This document shows, piece by piece, positions 24,513-32,848 of a stretch of DNA of 64,000 nucleotides. Numbering within the stretch: the first letter of the stretch is position 1; every line of letters begins with the position of its first letter. The translations under genes and the position numbers were made by a program. The stretch spans positions 1 through 64,000 of the forward strand of contig NZ_JAJONF010000022.1 in NCBI RefSeq assembly GCF_021462265.1, written 5' to 3'. Source of the stretch: Streptomyces shenzhenensis (GTDB lineage: Bacteria > Actinomycetota > Actinomycetes > Streptomycetales > Streptomycetaceae). The notes under the pieces were generated by a model. That model saw only the letters and a program-made list of their open reading frames with translations. It had not been told where the DNA came from and made no database searches.

Positions 24513-25706
24513 TCAGCCAGCCAGCTCGGCCCGGGCCGCGACGAAGGCGTCCACCGCGCGGTTGACGTCGTCCGTCGAGTGGGCCGCGGACAGCTGGACC
24601 CGGATCCGGGCCTGGCCCTGCGGGACCACCGGGTACGAGAAGCCGATCACGTACACGCCGCGCTCCAGCAGCAGCTCGGCCATCCGGGCGGCCTCGGCCG
24701 CGTCGCCGATCATCACGGGGGCGATGGCGTGGTCGCCGGGGAGGATGTCGAAGCCCTCCTCGGTCATCCGGCGCCGGAACAGGGCGGTGTTCTCGGCGAG
24801 GTGGACCCGCAGGTCGTCCGCCGCCTCCAGCAGGTCGAGGACCTTCAGCGAGGCCGCCGCGATCACCGGGGCGAGGGTGTTCGAGAAGAGGTAGGGACGG
24901 GAGCGCTGGCGGAGCAGGGCGACGATCTCGGCGCGGGCGGCCACGTAGCCGCCGGAGGCGCCGCCGAGGGCCTTGCCGAGGGTGCCGGTGACGATGTCGA
25001 CGCGGTCCGCCACGCCGTGCAGCTCGGGGGTGCCGCGGCCGGACGGGCCGACGAAGCCGACGGCGTGCGAGTCGTCGACCATGACCATCGCGTCGTAGCG
25101 GTCGGCGAGGTCGCAGATCTCGCCGAGCGGCGCCACGTAGCCGTCCATGGAGAACACGCCGTCGGTGACGACCAGCCGGCGCCGGGCGCCCTGTGCCTCC
25201 TTCAACTGCTGTTCCAGGTCGGCGAGATCGCGGTTGGCGTAGCGGAGGCGGCGGGCCTTGGAGAGGCGGATGCCGTCGATGATCGAGGCGTGGTTGAGGG
25301 CGTCGGAGATCACCGCGTCCTCCTCGCCGAGGAGGGTCTCGAAGACACCGCCGTTGGCGTCGAAGCAGGAGGAGTAGAGGATCGTGTCCTCCTGGCCGAG
25401 GAACGCGGACAGGCGCGCCTCCAGTTCCTTGTGGACCTCCTGGGTGCCGCAGATGAAGCGGACGGAGGCCATCCCGTAGCCCCAGCGGTCCAGGGCCTGG
25501 TGGGCGGCGGCGATCACCTCGGGGTGGTCGGCGAGGCCGAGGTAGTTGTTGGCGCAGAAGTTGAGGACCTCGCCGGGGCGGCCGCCGGAGGTGACGTCGA
25601 CGGTCGCGGACTGGGGGCTGCCGATGACCCGCTCGGGCTTGTGCAGGCCGGCGGCACGGATCTCGTCGAGGGTGGCGCGCAGGTCGTCGCGCACGGAGTC
25701 GAACAT
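24513..25706 (-). CDS. kbl: Glycine C-acetyltransferase (2-amino-3-ketobutyrate CoA ligase)
   Basis: The 397-residue PLP enzyme belongs to the alpha-oxoamine synthase family. NFCANNYLGLADHPEVI and RWGYGMASVRFICGTQEVHKELE are typical, the cofactor Asp/His lie in MVMVDDSHAVGFVG, and the Schiff-base Lys is in IVTGTLGKALGGASGGYV. It cleaves 2-amino-3-ketobutyrate with CoA to glycine and acetyl-CoA, the second step of threonine degradation. Two ATGs are adjacent (25709, 25706); the second is better spaced from AAGGA. The tdh gene lies 19 bases upstream, so the pair forms the complete pathway. Confidence 0.93.
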   Translation of the reverse strand: MFDSVRDDLRATLDEIRAAGLHKPERVIGSPQSATVDVTSGGRPGEVLNFCANNYLGLADHPEVIAAAHQALDRWGYGMASVRFICGTQEVHKELEARLSAFLGQEDTILYSSCFDANGGVFETLLGEEDAVISDALNHASIIDGIRLSKARRLRYANRDLADLEQQLKEAQGARRRLVVTDGVFSMDGYVAPLGEICDLADRYDAMVMVDDSHAVGFVGPSGRGTPELHGVADRVDIVTGTLGKALGGASGGYVAARAEIVALLRQRSRPYLFSNTLAPVIAAASLKVLDLLEAADDLRVHLAENTALFRRRMTEEGFDILPGDHAIAPVMIGDAAEAARMAELLLERGVYVIGFSYPVVPQGQARIRVQLSAAHSTDDVNRAVDAFVAARAELAG

Positions 25707-25725
25707 CATCAGTCCTTGGGTGTCG

Positions 25726-26754
25726 TCAGTGGGTCCAGTCGAGGATGACCTTGCCGCCGCGGCCGCTCGCCGCGTCGGCGAAGGCCGCCTCGAAGTCGCG
25801 GTAGCCGTAGCGGCCGGTGATCACGGGGGCGAGGTCGAGACCGCCCTCCAGCAGGACCGACATGGCGTACCAGGTCTCGAACATCTCGCGGCCGTAGATG
25901 CCCTTGATGGTGATCATCGAGGTGACGATCCGGGCCCAGTCCACGGGGAACTCCTGTGCGGGCAGGCCGAGCACGGCGATACGGCCGCCGTGTGTCATGT
26001 TGGCGATCATGTCGCGCATGGCCTCGGGCCGGCCGGACATCTCCAGGCCGATGTCGAAGCCCTCGCGCAGCCCCAGCTCCCGCTGCCCGTCGGCGATCTC
26101 GGCCTGCGACACGTCCAGGGCGAGGCTCACGCCGATCTTGCGGGCGAGTTCGAGCCGCTCCTCGCTGACGTCGGTGATCACGACATGGCGGGCGCCCGCG
26201 TGCCGGGCCACCGCGGCGGCCATGAGGCCGATCGGTCCCGCCCCGGTGATCAGGACGTCCTCGCCGACCAGCGGGAAGGAGAGCGCGGTGTGCACGGCGT
26301 TGCCGAACGGGTCGAAGATCGCGGCCACGTCGAGGTCGACGGGGACCCGGTGCACCCAGACGTTGCCGGCGGGCAGCGCGACGTACTCGGCGAACGCGCC
26401 GTCCCGGCCGACGCCGAGGCCGACCGTGGCCCGGCACAGATGGCGCCGCCCGGCCTGGCAGTTGCGGCACTTGCCGCAGACCAGGTGTCCCTCGCCGCTG
26501 ACCCGGTCGCCCGCCTTGACGTCGCTGACGTCCCGGCCGGTCGCCACGACCTCGCCGACGAACTCGTGCCCGACCACGAGCGGGGTGCTGATGGCCTGCC
26601 GGGCCCAGCCGTCCCATGCCCGGATGTGCAGATCGGTGCCGCAGATGCCGGTCCGCAGGACCTTGATGAGCACGTCACCGGGTCCGACCGCGGGCTCCGG
26701 CACGTCCGTGAGCCACAGCCCGGGCTCCGCCTTCTCCTTGACCAGCGCCTTCAA
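25726..26754 (-). CDS. tdh: L-threonine 3-dehydrogenase
   Basis: The 342-residue zinc-dependent medium-chain dehydrogenase has the catalytic zinc site (GICGTDLHI, GHEFVGEV), a four-Cys structural zinc loop (CGKCRNCQAGRRHLC) and the NAD fold (VLITGAGPIGLMAAAVARHAGARHVVITD). It oxidises threonine to 2-amino-3-ketobutyrate, handed to the kbl product encoded next. The start is TTG, 8 bases after AGGAG and matching the family N-terminus (KALVKEKAEPGLWL). A rare TTG start may lower expression. Confidence 0.93.
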   Translation of the reverse strand: MKALVKEKAEPGLWLTDVPEPAVGPGDVLIKVLRTGICGTDLHIRAWDGWARQAISTPLVVGHEFVGEVVATGRDVSDVKAGDRVSGEGHLVCGKCRNCQAGRRHLCRATVGLGVGRDGAFAEYVALPAGNVWVHRVPVDLDVAAIFDPFGNAVHTALSFPLVGEDVLITGAGPIGLMAAAVARHAGARHVVITDVSEERLELARKIGVSLALDVSQAEIADGQRELGLREGFDIGLEMSGRPEAMRDMIANMTHGGRIAVLGLPAQEFPVDWARIVTSMITIKGIYGREMFETWYAMSVLLEGGLDLAPVITGRYGYRDFEAAFADAASGRGGKVILDWTH

Positions 26755-26931
26755 CGCTACGGCTCCTGTGCGTGAGGCCCCGGCCGCGGGGGCGCCGAGG
26801 CGGCCCGCGGCCGGGGAGGGGGTGGAATCTCACAGCAATCTGCCGCACCCGGGGGCGCCGGTCCATCGAGGATTTCTTAAGCGCCGCCACAGCTGCGCTT
26901 CACACCGCCCGCAACGCCCGGCAGGACACGG

Positions 26932-27303
26932 TCAGTCGAGGCGGGAGACCTGGTAGTGGGCGATGTACCAGTCCTCGCCCGACCGGGTGACGAGGACGGA
27001 GAGCTTCACCTCCAGCGGGGGCCGGTCCGTGAAGGAGAACTCGACGGCCAGGTAGCCGAGGACGACGCCGTCGGCGGGCCGCCGGGTCTCCAGGACGCGG
27101 TACGCCGCCTTCATCCCGAGGGGCTGGGAGTCGTAGTACGCGGCGACGCCCTGCCGTCCGACGCTGTAGGGGTGCAGCCCCTGGAAGACGGCGTCCTCGG
27201 TGAACTGGGCGGCGACGCGCTCGGGTTGGTGCGCGTCGACGGCCTCCTTCCACCTGTCGAGCACCCCGGTCAGGATCGCCGTGTCGTCCGTCGTGCTGGT
27301 CAT
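26932..27303 (-). CDS. NTF2-like (SgcJ/EcaC-type) protein
   Basis: The 123-residue protein fits the NTF2-like fold: ILTGVLDRWKEAVDAHQPERVAAQFTEDAVFQG, then YSVGRQGVAAYYDS and a C-terminal LEVKLSVLVTRSGEDWYIAHYQVSRL. These cone-shaped folds act as small enzymes or ligand binders; no catalytic set can be assigned. The ribosome site GAAGGAGGAG is very strong. It lies 53 bases downstream of the SDR gene on the same strand, so probably shares its promoter and operators. Confidence 0.75.
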   Translation of the reverse strand: MTSTTDDTAILTGVLDRWKEAVDAHQPERVAAQFTEDAVFQGLHPYSVGRQGVAAYYDSQPLGMKAAYRVLETRRPADGVVLGYLAVEFSFTDRPPLEVKLSVLVTRSGEDWYIAHYQVSRLD

Positions 27304-27356
27304 GTCCGCTCCTCCTTCGTGTGCCCTGGTGACCTGCTCGAGTGAGCGCCGTGCCG

Positions 27357-28070
27357 TCAGTGTCCGGCGCTCATGCCGCCGTCGACGTGCAGGATCTCGC
27401 CGGTGACGAACGGCGCGGTCTCCAGGAAGAGGACCGCGTCGACGATGTCGCTCACTTCACCCATCCGGCCGACCGGGTGCAGCGCGGCGAGGAACTCGTG
27501 GGTCTCGGCCGGGTGCATCGGAGTCTTGATGGTGCCGGGCGACACCGCGTTGACGCGGATGCCGCGGGTGGCGTACTCGATCGCCAGGGACTTCGTCGCG
27601 GACTGCAGGCCGCCCTTGGTCAGCGAGGCGAGGACCGAGGGGACCCGGGCGTCCGCGCTGTCGACCAGGCTGGTGGTGACGCTGACGATGTGTCCGCCGC
27701 CCTGGGCGAGCAGGTGCGGGAGGGCCTGCTGGGTGAGGTGGAAGAAGCCGGCGACGTTGATGCCGGTCACGGCGGCGTAGTCCTCGGCGGTGTAGTCGGT
27801 GAAGGGCTTCGCGACGAAGACGCCGGCGTTGTTGACCACGGTGTCGACACGGCCGAACCGCTCGACGGCGGCGGCCACCACCCGCTCGGCGGTCGCCGGG
27901 TCGGCGATGTCGCCCTGGACGGTCAGGACGCCGGCGTCGTCGGTGGGGGCGATGGTGCGCGAGGTGGCGACGACCGCGAAGCCGAGCTTGCGGTAGCCCT
28001 CGACGATGGCGGCGCCGATGCCCTGCGAGGCACCGCTGACGATCGCGACCTTCTGCTGCTGCGTGCTCAT
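27357..28070 (-). CDS. Divergent SDR-family protein lacking the catalytic Tyr
   Basis: The 237-residue protein has the SDR cofactor motif VSGASQGIGAAIVEGYRKLG, NNAGVFVAKPFTDYT and C-terminal FVTGEILHVDGGMSAGH. The usual YxxxK is replaced: the Lys is present in SVLASLTKGGL, but the Tyr position holds Ala. The serine region reads VSVTTSLVD. It may act on an unusual substrate or bind without classic reduction. The ATG has GAAGG upstream. Its promoter region carries two different operator-like sites: a LysR-type dyad (28173-28193) and a 17-base sequence shared with the TetR gene (28099-28115). Confidence 0.8.
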   Translation of the reverse strand: MSTQQQKVAIVSGASQGIGAAIVEGYRKLGFAVVATSRTIAPTDDAGVLTVQGDIADPATAERVVAAAVERFGRVDTVVNNAGVFVAKPFTDYTAEDYAAVTGINVAGFFHLTQQALPHLLAQGGGHIVSVTTSLVDSADARVPSVLASLTKGGLQSATKSLAIEYATRGIRVNAVSPGTIKTPMHPAETHEFLAALHPVGRMGEVSDIVDAVLFLETAPFVTGEILHVDGGMSAGH

Positions 28071-28098
28071 GGTGACCTTCTCTGTAGTGGCTGACCGA

Positions 28099-28115
28099 TC
28101 ACTAGCCGACCGGTC
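28099..28115. promoter_or_regulatory. TetR-type operator candidate before the SDR gene
   Basis: TCACTAGCCGACCGGTC is identical to the reverse complement of 33475-33491, just upstream of the TetR gene at 32849. The larger site here, AGCCGACC/GGTCGACT (28103-28118), is a dyad with 7 of 8 matches. It lies about 30 bases before the SDR start, right for repression. Confidence 0.65.
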
Positions 28116-28172
28116 GACTATTTGGAAGGTAGGCCGCCCCGGCCCAGGGCGCCAGGATCGGTTTCCTCCCGG

Positions 28173-28193
28173 TTGGGAGGCTGGGCCTCCCAA
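28173..28193. promoter_or_regulatory. LysR-type operator candidate, copy 1
   Basis: TTGGGAGGC, 3 bases, GCCTCCCAA: a perfect 9-bp dyad in the 129-base gap between the SDR start and the LysR stop. A near copy lies at 29140-29160 upstream of the LysR and isomerase genes. Confidence 0.65.
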
Positions 28194-28199
28194 CGCAGC

Positions 28200-29129
28200 T
28201 CAACCCCGAAGTACGTACGGGTCGCCGGCGGGCAGCCAGGCGTCCGGGGCGTGGATCCCGAGGTCGCCGACGCCGTCGCACAGGGCGTCGACGGCGGCCA
28301 GCACCCCGGCGCGGTCCTCGTCGGCCCGCCAGACCAGGGACCAGGTCCAGTACACCTTCGGCGCGACGATCTCGCGCCGGACCAGGTCGGGCGGGAGCGG
28401 GGTGGTCTGGCCCTTGGGCGAGTTGAGGACGGGCCGGGTGCAGCGCCGGACGTGGTCGAAGTAGGCGGGGCCGGTGACGGCACCGTCGGATATGCGCACC
28501 GGGCGGGCGCCGACGGCCTGGACGAGCTCCTCGGCGTACACGTTCCAGGAGGCCCAGGAGGTGATGTCGGCGTCGATCAGGATGTCGGCGTCCCGGGCCG
28601 GCAGGTCGCTCGTGTCGGTGCCCTTCGCGACGGCGTAGAGCCGGTCGGCGCCGACCAGCCGGGCCCGCAGCCCGAGCCGCGCGAGGTCCTCGGTGCGCAC
28701 CCAGCAGACGGCGAGGTCCAGGCTGCGGTCGGCGACCCGGGCGGCCTGGGTGTGCGAGGGGGCCACCCAGGCGTCCACGTGGATCCGGGCCGCGGCGGCC
28801 GTCCTCGACATCAGGTCCGCAGGCAGCCAGTTCACGTAACCGAGGCGTACCGACTGCGAACCGGACAGCCGGGCGGCCCGGCGTTCGAGGTCCTCGGCCC
28901 GCTCCAGCAGGGTGCGGGTGTGCGGAAGCAGGTCGGCGCCGGCCGGGGTGAGGGAGACCGAACGGCGGTCCCGGTCGAACAAGCGGACGCCCAGGTCCCG
29001 TTCGAGTGCCTTGATCTGCTGGGAGAGCGAGGGGCCCGCGATGAGCAACCGCTCGGCGGCCCGGCCGAAGTTCAGCTCCTCGGCGACCGCGACGAAGTAC
29101 CGCAGCTGGCGCAGCTCCACGCGCGTCAT
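28200..29129 (-). CDS. LysR-family transcriptional regulator
   Basis: The 309-residue protein has the LysR DNA-binding domain (ELRQLRYFVAVAEELNFGRAAERLLIAGPSLSQQIKALERDLGVRLFDRDRR) and an effector domain. It is flanked by the SDR on one side and by divergent isomerase/MFS genes on the other. Matching dyads in both gaps suggest that it controls both units and itself. The ATG (29129) lies 11 bases from the second dyad. Confidence 0.88.
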   Translation of the reverse strand: MTRVELRQLRYFVAVAEELNFGRAAERLLIAGPSLSQQIKALERDLGVRLFDRDRRSVSLTPAGADLLPHTRTLLERAEDLERRAARLSGSQSVRLGYVNWLPADLMSRTAAAARIHVDAWVAPSHTQAARVADRSLDLAVCWVRTEDLARLGLRARLVGADRLYAVAKGTDTSDLPARDADILIDADITSWASWNVYAEELVQAVGARPVRISDGAVTGPAYFDHVRRCTRPVLNSPKGQTTPLPPDLVRREIVAPKVYWTWSLVWRADEDRAGVLAAVDALCDGVGDLGIHAPDAWLPAGDPYVLRG

Positions 29130-29139
29130 GCTACGCGCA

Positions 29140-29160
29140 CTGGGAGGCTGCGCCTCTCAG
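29140..29160. promoter_or_regulatory. LysR-type operator candidate, copy 2
   Basis: CTGGGAGGC, 3 bases, GCCTCTCAG: same spacing and nearly the same arms as copy 1 (8 of 9 within the dyad). It sits in the 107-base divergent gap between the LysR and isomerase-like genes. Confidence 0.65.
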
Positions 29161-29236
29161 CAGCGAGGCGGCCGGTCGTGGCACCGGCGCCGGCGTCGGC
29201 GGACGATGGAGTCACCGACGATGAGAGGGGCACACC

Positions 29237-29539
29237 GTGCGAGAGTTCCTGGTCGAGATCACCACCACCGTTCCCGAGGGCACGGGCCAGGACGAGGTCG
29301 ACCGGCGGCGCGCGGCGGAGGCCGTCCGGGCGCGGGAACTGGCCGCGACCGGTCATCTGGCCCGGCTGTGGCGCCCGGTGGGCGAGTTGCGCAGCATCGG
29401 CGTCTGGCGCGCCGCCGACGAGGGGGAGCTCCACGAGAAGGTCCTCGGCACCCTGCCGCTGCGCCCCTGGATGACGCTCGCCGTCACCCCGCTGGAGTCC
29501 CATCCCAACGACCCCGGCCGGGGCGACGGCACCCGATGA
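29237..29539 (+). CDS. Muconolactone delta-isomerase-like protein
   Basis: The 100-residue protein matches the small ferredoxin-like muconolactone isomerase family: MREFLVEITTTVPEGTGQDEVDRRRAAE, LARLWRPVGELRSIGVWRAADEGELHEKVLGTLPLRPWM and a C-terminal VTPLESHPNDP. In beta-ketoadipate catabolism the family isomerises muconolactone, but no other genes of that pathway are nearby, so the substrate may differ. The GTG has GAGAGGGG upstream. The stop overlaps the MFS start (ATGA). Confidence 0.82.
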   Translation: MREFLVEITTTVPEGTGQDEVDRRRAAEAVRARELAATGHLARLWRPVGELRSIGVWRAADEGELHEKVLGTLPLRPWMTLAVTPLESHPNDPGRGDGTR

Positions 29540-30744
29540 CCCGCACCTTCACCGCCGCCTCTCCGTGGACCGATGTCGGCAGGGCCGCCGCCGCACTCGC
29601 CGCGGGCATGGGCATCGGGCGTTTCGTCTACACCCCGGTCCTCCCCCTGATGCACGCCCAGGCGGGCCTGTCCGCCGGGGCCGGGGCGAACCTGGCCACC
29701 GCCAACTACGCCGGCTACCTGGTGGGCGCGCTCGCCGGCACCCTGGCACCCGCGCTGGTCCGGTCGCGCACCGTGCTGCGTGGCTCCCTGCTTCTACTGG
29801 CCGCCACGCTCGCCGCGATGCCCCTCACGCACAGCACGGCGGTGTGGGCCGCACTGCGACTGCTGGCCGGAGTGGCGAGCGCCCTGGTCTTCGTGGTCGC
29901 CGCCGCCTCGCTGCTGCACCATCTGCGGGACCACCCGGCGCACCTGCCGGGGTGGGCTTTCGGCGGGGTGGGCGCCGGCATCGCGCTGTCGGGTCTGCTG
30001 GTCCTCGCCCTGCGGTCGGTGGCCGACTGGCGGGCGGCCTGGTGGGCGGCGGCCGCGCTCACCGGCGTGCTGGCCGCGGCCTCCTGGCGGCTGCGGCCCG
30101 AGGACGCGCCGGCCGCGACGGGTACCGGCGACCGGCCCGGCGCCCGCACCCACCGGTGGTTCGGCGCGCTGTTCGTCAGCTACTTCCTGGAGGGCGTCGG
30201 CTACATCGTCGCCGGTACCTTCCTGGTCGCGGCGATCGGCCAGGGCTCCCCCGGCTGGCTCGGCAGCGGCGCATGGGTGCTGGTGGGGCTGGCCGCCGTA
30301 CCCTCCTCAGCGCTGTGGGCCCGGCTCGGGCGCCGCTGGTCCCGGCCCGGTCTGCTGCTCACCGCGCTCACGATCCAGGCGGCCGGCATCGCGCTGCCCG
30401 CGCTGACCGGGAGCACCGCCGCCGCCCTTGCCTCGGCCGTGCTGTTCGGCGCCACCTTCCTGGGCGTGAGCACCCTCGCCCTGGCCACGGGCGCGCACCT
30501 GCGCTTCCCGCGCTCCGTAGCCCTGCTGACCGCCGGATACTCCGTGGGCCAGATCCTCGGACCGCCGGTCGTCGCCCCACTGCTGCGCCACGGCTACCAC
30601 CAGGCCCTGCTGCTGGCCGCCCTGTTGGTCCTCGCGGCCGCCGTCGCCGCCGCCGTGCTGCGGATCGGCTTCCCGCACCACATGGGCGGCGACCACACAG
30701 TGCGCGTACGACAGCGGCAACCGGCCGAGGCCACCCGCCCCTAG
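29536..30744 (+). CDS. MFS transporter, YbfB/YjiJ type
   Basis: The 402-residue protein has about twelve membrane helices and the family N-terminus WTDVGRAAAALAAGMGIGRFVYTPVLPLMHA, characteristic of YbfB/YjiJ-type permeases. A short cytoplasmic loop around GTGDRPGARTHRWFG divides the two halves. It probably exports a small hydrophobic or organic compound, perhaps the ligand or product handled by the coupled isomerase-like protein and the SDR. ATG overlaps the upstream stop (ATGA). Confidence 0.85.
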   Translation: MTRTFTAASPWTDVGRAAAALAAGMGIGRFVYTPVLPLMHAQAGLSAGAGANLATANYAGYLVGALAGTLAPALVRSRTVLRGSLLLLAATLAAMPLTHSTAVWAALRLLAGVASALVFVVAAASLLHHLRDHPAHLPGWAFGGVGAGIALSGLLVLALRSVADWRAAWWAAAALTGVLAAASWRLRPEDAPAATGTGDRPGARTHRWFGALFVSYFLEGVGYIVAGTFLVAAIGQGSPGWLGSGAWVLVGLAAVPSSALWARLGRRWSRPGLLLTALTIQAAGIALPALTGSTAAALASAVLFGATFLGVSTLALATGAHLRFPRSVALLTAGYSVGQILGPPVVAPLLRHGYHQALLLAALLVLAAAVAAAVLRIGFPHHMGGDHTVRVRQRQPAEATRP

Positions 30745-30885
30745 GCGCTGCGTGGGCGGATCCAGACCGAGCCAAGCGCTTCCCGGTGAGCGGGCGGTGC
30801 TCACCTCCCGGACCGTGAGCGTCGGCTCACCGCATCGCGCGACGACGGCACCTGCGGCCTGCGACGGCTTGTCCGCGCGCACGCC

Positions 30886-30919
30886 GCGCGCCCGGCCGGG
30901 GCCAGCCGGTCGGGCGCGC
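30886..30919. terminator. Bidirectional terminator hairpin
   Basis: A 14-bp stem with one mismatch (GCGCGCCCGGCCGG with CCGGTCGGGCGCGC) lies between the convergent MFS and tannase-like genes and could stop transcription from both sides. Confidence 0.6.
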
Positions 30920-30938
30920 GGGCCGTCCGGACTGGTGG

Positions 30939-32684
30939 TCACCTCTTGACGACGGACCTCACCCAGCCGATGAAGTTCGTCGTCGGGTCGCCGGTGCGCT
31001 CGGCTTCCGTGTGTCCCTGGGCCCACACGGTGGCGAAGTCGACGTCGCGGATGCCGTAGTTCTGCAGGGCGAGCAGGAGGTTGATCTCGGTGGTGTTGGC
31101 GGTGTCTCCCTGCATGATGCCGGTGCGGATGCGCCAGTGGCGCGCCACCCGCGACCGGCGGTAGCCGCCGAAGGCGGGCGAGAGGAAGTACAGGGGGTTG
31201 TACGCGTCGGCCCGCCAGGCCATGTCCTTGCCGACGCTGTCCTTCTTGGCGAAGTCGGAGTCGTACGCCGAGGCGCCGTAGTCGGACTCCCAGTCGGAGT
31301 ACGTGGCGTACGCCGTCTCGTTCGCCTTGATCAGGTCCCGGGTGAGCGGCGCGAAGTGCGACGGGGCGTCGAGCCCCATGGCGAACACGTTGTTCTCGGT
31401 CTGCTCGCGGGAGTAGCCGTCGAACGCGCCGACGGGCTTGCTCGCGGTCTTCTGGCTTTTGACGAAGCCCTCAAGGCCGGACACCGTGGCGGTGTTGGTC
31501 GTGGGGTCGTAGGTGACCCAGGTGCTGTCGGCGTTGAGGTGGGTGATGTAGTCGCCGGCCGTCTCGTATGTGGTGGAGGACCCCGTCCGGCCCGATCCGG
31601 GCGGGCCGCCCGTCGTCGTGACGGTGTAGGGGAAGGTGTTGTCGGACAGGAAGTGGTTCAGCGAGGTGGTGATCACCTCGATCAGGTGGTCGTAGTAGCT
31701 GCCGGCCAGGTGGACGCCGCTGCTGGACTCGGTCAGCTCCAGGCGCCTGCCGTGCTCGTCGCGCAGGCCCAGGCGGTTGAGGTACCTGGGCCAGGCCTTC
31801 GCGAGGTCCGCCGAGTAGGCGCTGGTCCATGTCCCGGAGGCGCGCGTGCCGGTCGAGGCGAACTGGCCCATGTTCCACTCGTAGGACAGGTTGGCCTCGT
31901 GCAGGCTGGTGATCGGGCACCAGGCCATGACACCGGCGACCGCGTCGCTGAGGGGCCGGCCCTCGGCGTCCTCCATCGCCGCGCCGATCGTGCGCAGGTA
32001 GGGCTCGAAGAGGGGGCTGTCACCCGACGCGCCCGCCACGGTGTCCTGGGCTCCGCCGCCGCTCATGCCGAACAGGACGATGTCGTCGGTGCTGCCGGGC
32101 AGGACGCTCCGGTTGTACCGGAGGAAGCGGACCGCGGCCTTGAGGTCGGTCACGCCCCAGGGAGCCGCGTCGGAGCGGGTGCCGGTCGAGCCGTCCCGGC
32201 CCCGCAGACCCGGCCACACGTAGATGAGACCGGCCTCGAGGTGGTGCGACACGCTGCCGTAGCTGTAGGACGTGGCCGGCTTCTGCGCGGCGTAGCCGGG
32301 GGTGTTGACCGGGATCACGATCGGCGCCGTGCGTCCCGAGTAGTCGCCGACGGTGCCCTTCGGGTTGACGGTCGCGGTGTATGTGGTCCCGTCACTGTTC
32401 GCGGTGGCCGTCAGGTAGGCGCCCGGCACGTAGATCGACAGGTTCTCGTAGTCCGCGGCGGCCGGGTTGGCGACGTACACCTTCCCGGTCTGGTAGTACA
32501 CGTCGTTGGTCGCGTCGTACGACCAGGCGGTGGAATCGAACTCCAGCGAATACGCCGAGGAGCTGCTTGCCAAGCCGCCCGACGACGAGGTACCCGCGAA
32601 AGCCGCGCCTGCCGCGCCCTCGACGATTCCGAACGCGGCCATGGCCGCGGCGCCCCGTACAACGGTTCTGCGGTTGATGTCCAC
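30939..32684 (-). CDS. Tat-exported tannase-like alpha/beta hydrolase
   Basis: The 581-residue protein starts MDINRRTVVRGAAAMAAFGIVEGAAGAAFAG, cut here for length: twin Arg, hydrophobic core and A-x-A site, a Tat signal. The mature part resembles bacterial subtype-A tannases: VVIP-type core, nucleophile elbow LFGMSGGGAQD, a large lid insertion, and the C-terminal acid/base pair in IRDVDFATVWAQGHTEAE. It would hydrolyse galloyl or other aromatic esters outside the cell. The adjacent MFS/isomerase/SDR genes could take up or detoxify aromatic products, but that link is inference. Confidence 0.75.
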   Translation of the reverse strand: MDINRRTVVRGAAAMAAFGIVEGAAGAAFAGTSSSGGLASSSSAYSLEFDSTAWSYDATNDVYYQTGKVYVANPAAADYENLSIYVPGAYLTATANSDGTTYTATVNPKGTVGDYSGRTAPIVIPVNTPGYAAQKPATSYSYGSVSHHLEAGLIYVWPGLRGRDGSTGTRSDAAPWGVTDLKAAVRFLRYNRSVLPGSTDDIVLFGMSGGGAQDTVAGASGDSPLFEPYLRTIGAAMEDAEGRPLSDAVAGVMAWCPITSLHEANLSYEWNMGQFASTGTRASGTWTSAYSADLAKAWPRYLNRLGLRDEHGRRLELTESSSGVHLAGSYYDHLIEVITTSLNHFLSDNTFPYTVTTTGGPPGSGRTGSSTTYETAGDYITHLNADSTWVTYDPTTNTATVSGLEGFVKSQKTASKPVGAFDGYSREQTENNVFAMGLDAPSHFAPLTRDLIKANETAYATYSDWESDYGASAYDSDFAKKDSVGKDMAWRADAYNPLYFLSPAFGGYRRSRVARHWRIRTGIMQGDTANTTEINLLLALQNYGIRDVDFATVWAQGHTEAERTGDPTTNFIGWVRSVVKR

Positions 32685-32848
32685 CCGTGGACCTCCTTGT
32701 GCAGCGGGTTACGTGGTGACAGCCGTACCTGCGCACCGCTCCGGCGGCACCGCGGGCGAGTCAGGCTGTGCGGCTCGTTCGAGTCCCCGACTGTAGGCAA
32801 GGAGCCCATGGATTGTTGACAATTTCGATGATAATTTTGTTAGAACAG
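32685..32848 (-). promoter_or_regulatory. Promoter region of the tannase-like gene
   Basis: The gap includes an AT-rich core at about 32810-32850 with two small dyads, ATTGTTGACAAT (32812-32823, arms ATTGT/ACAAT) and TGTT-AG-AACA (32838-32847). These may bind a regulator, perhaps the TetR protein whose gene ends at 32849, but they do not match its other candidate sites. Confidence 0.4.
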
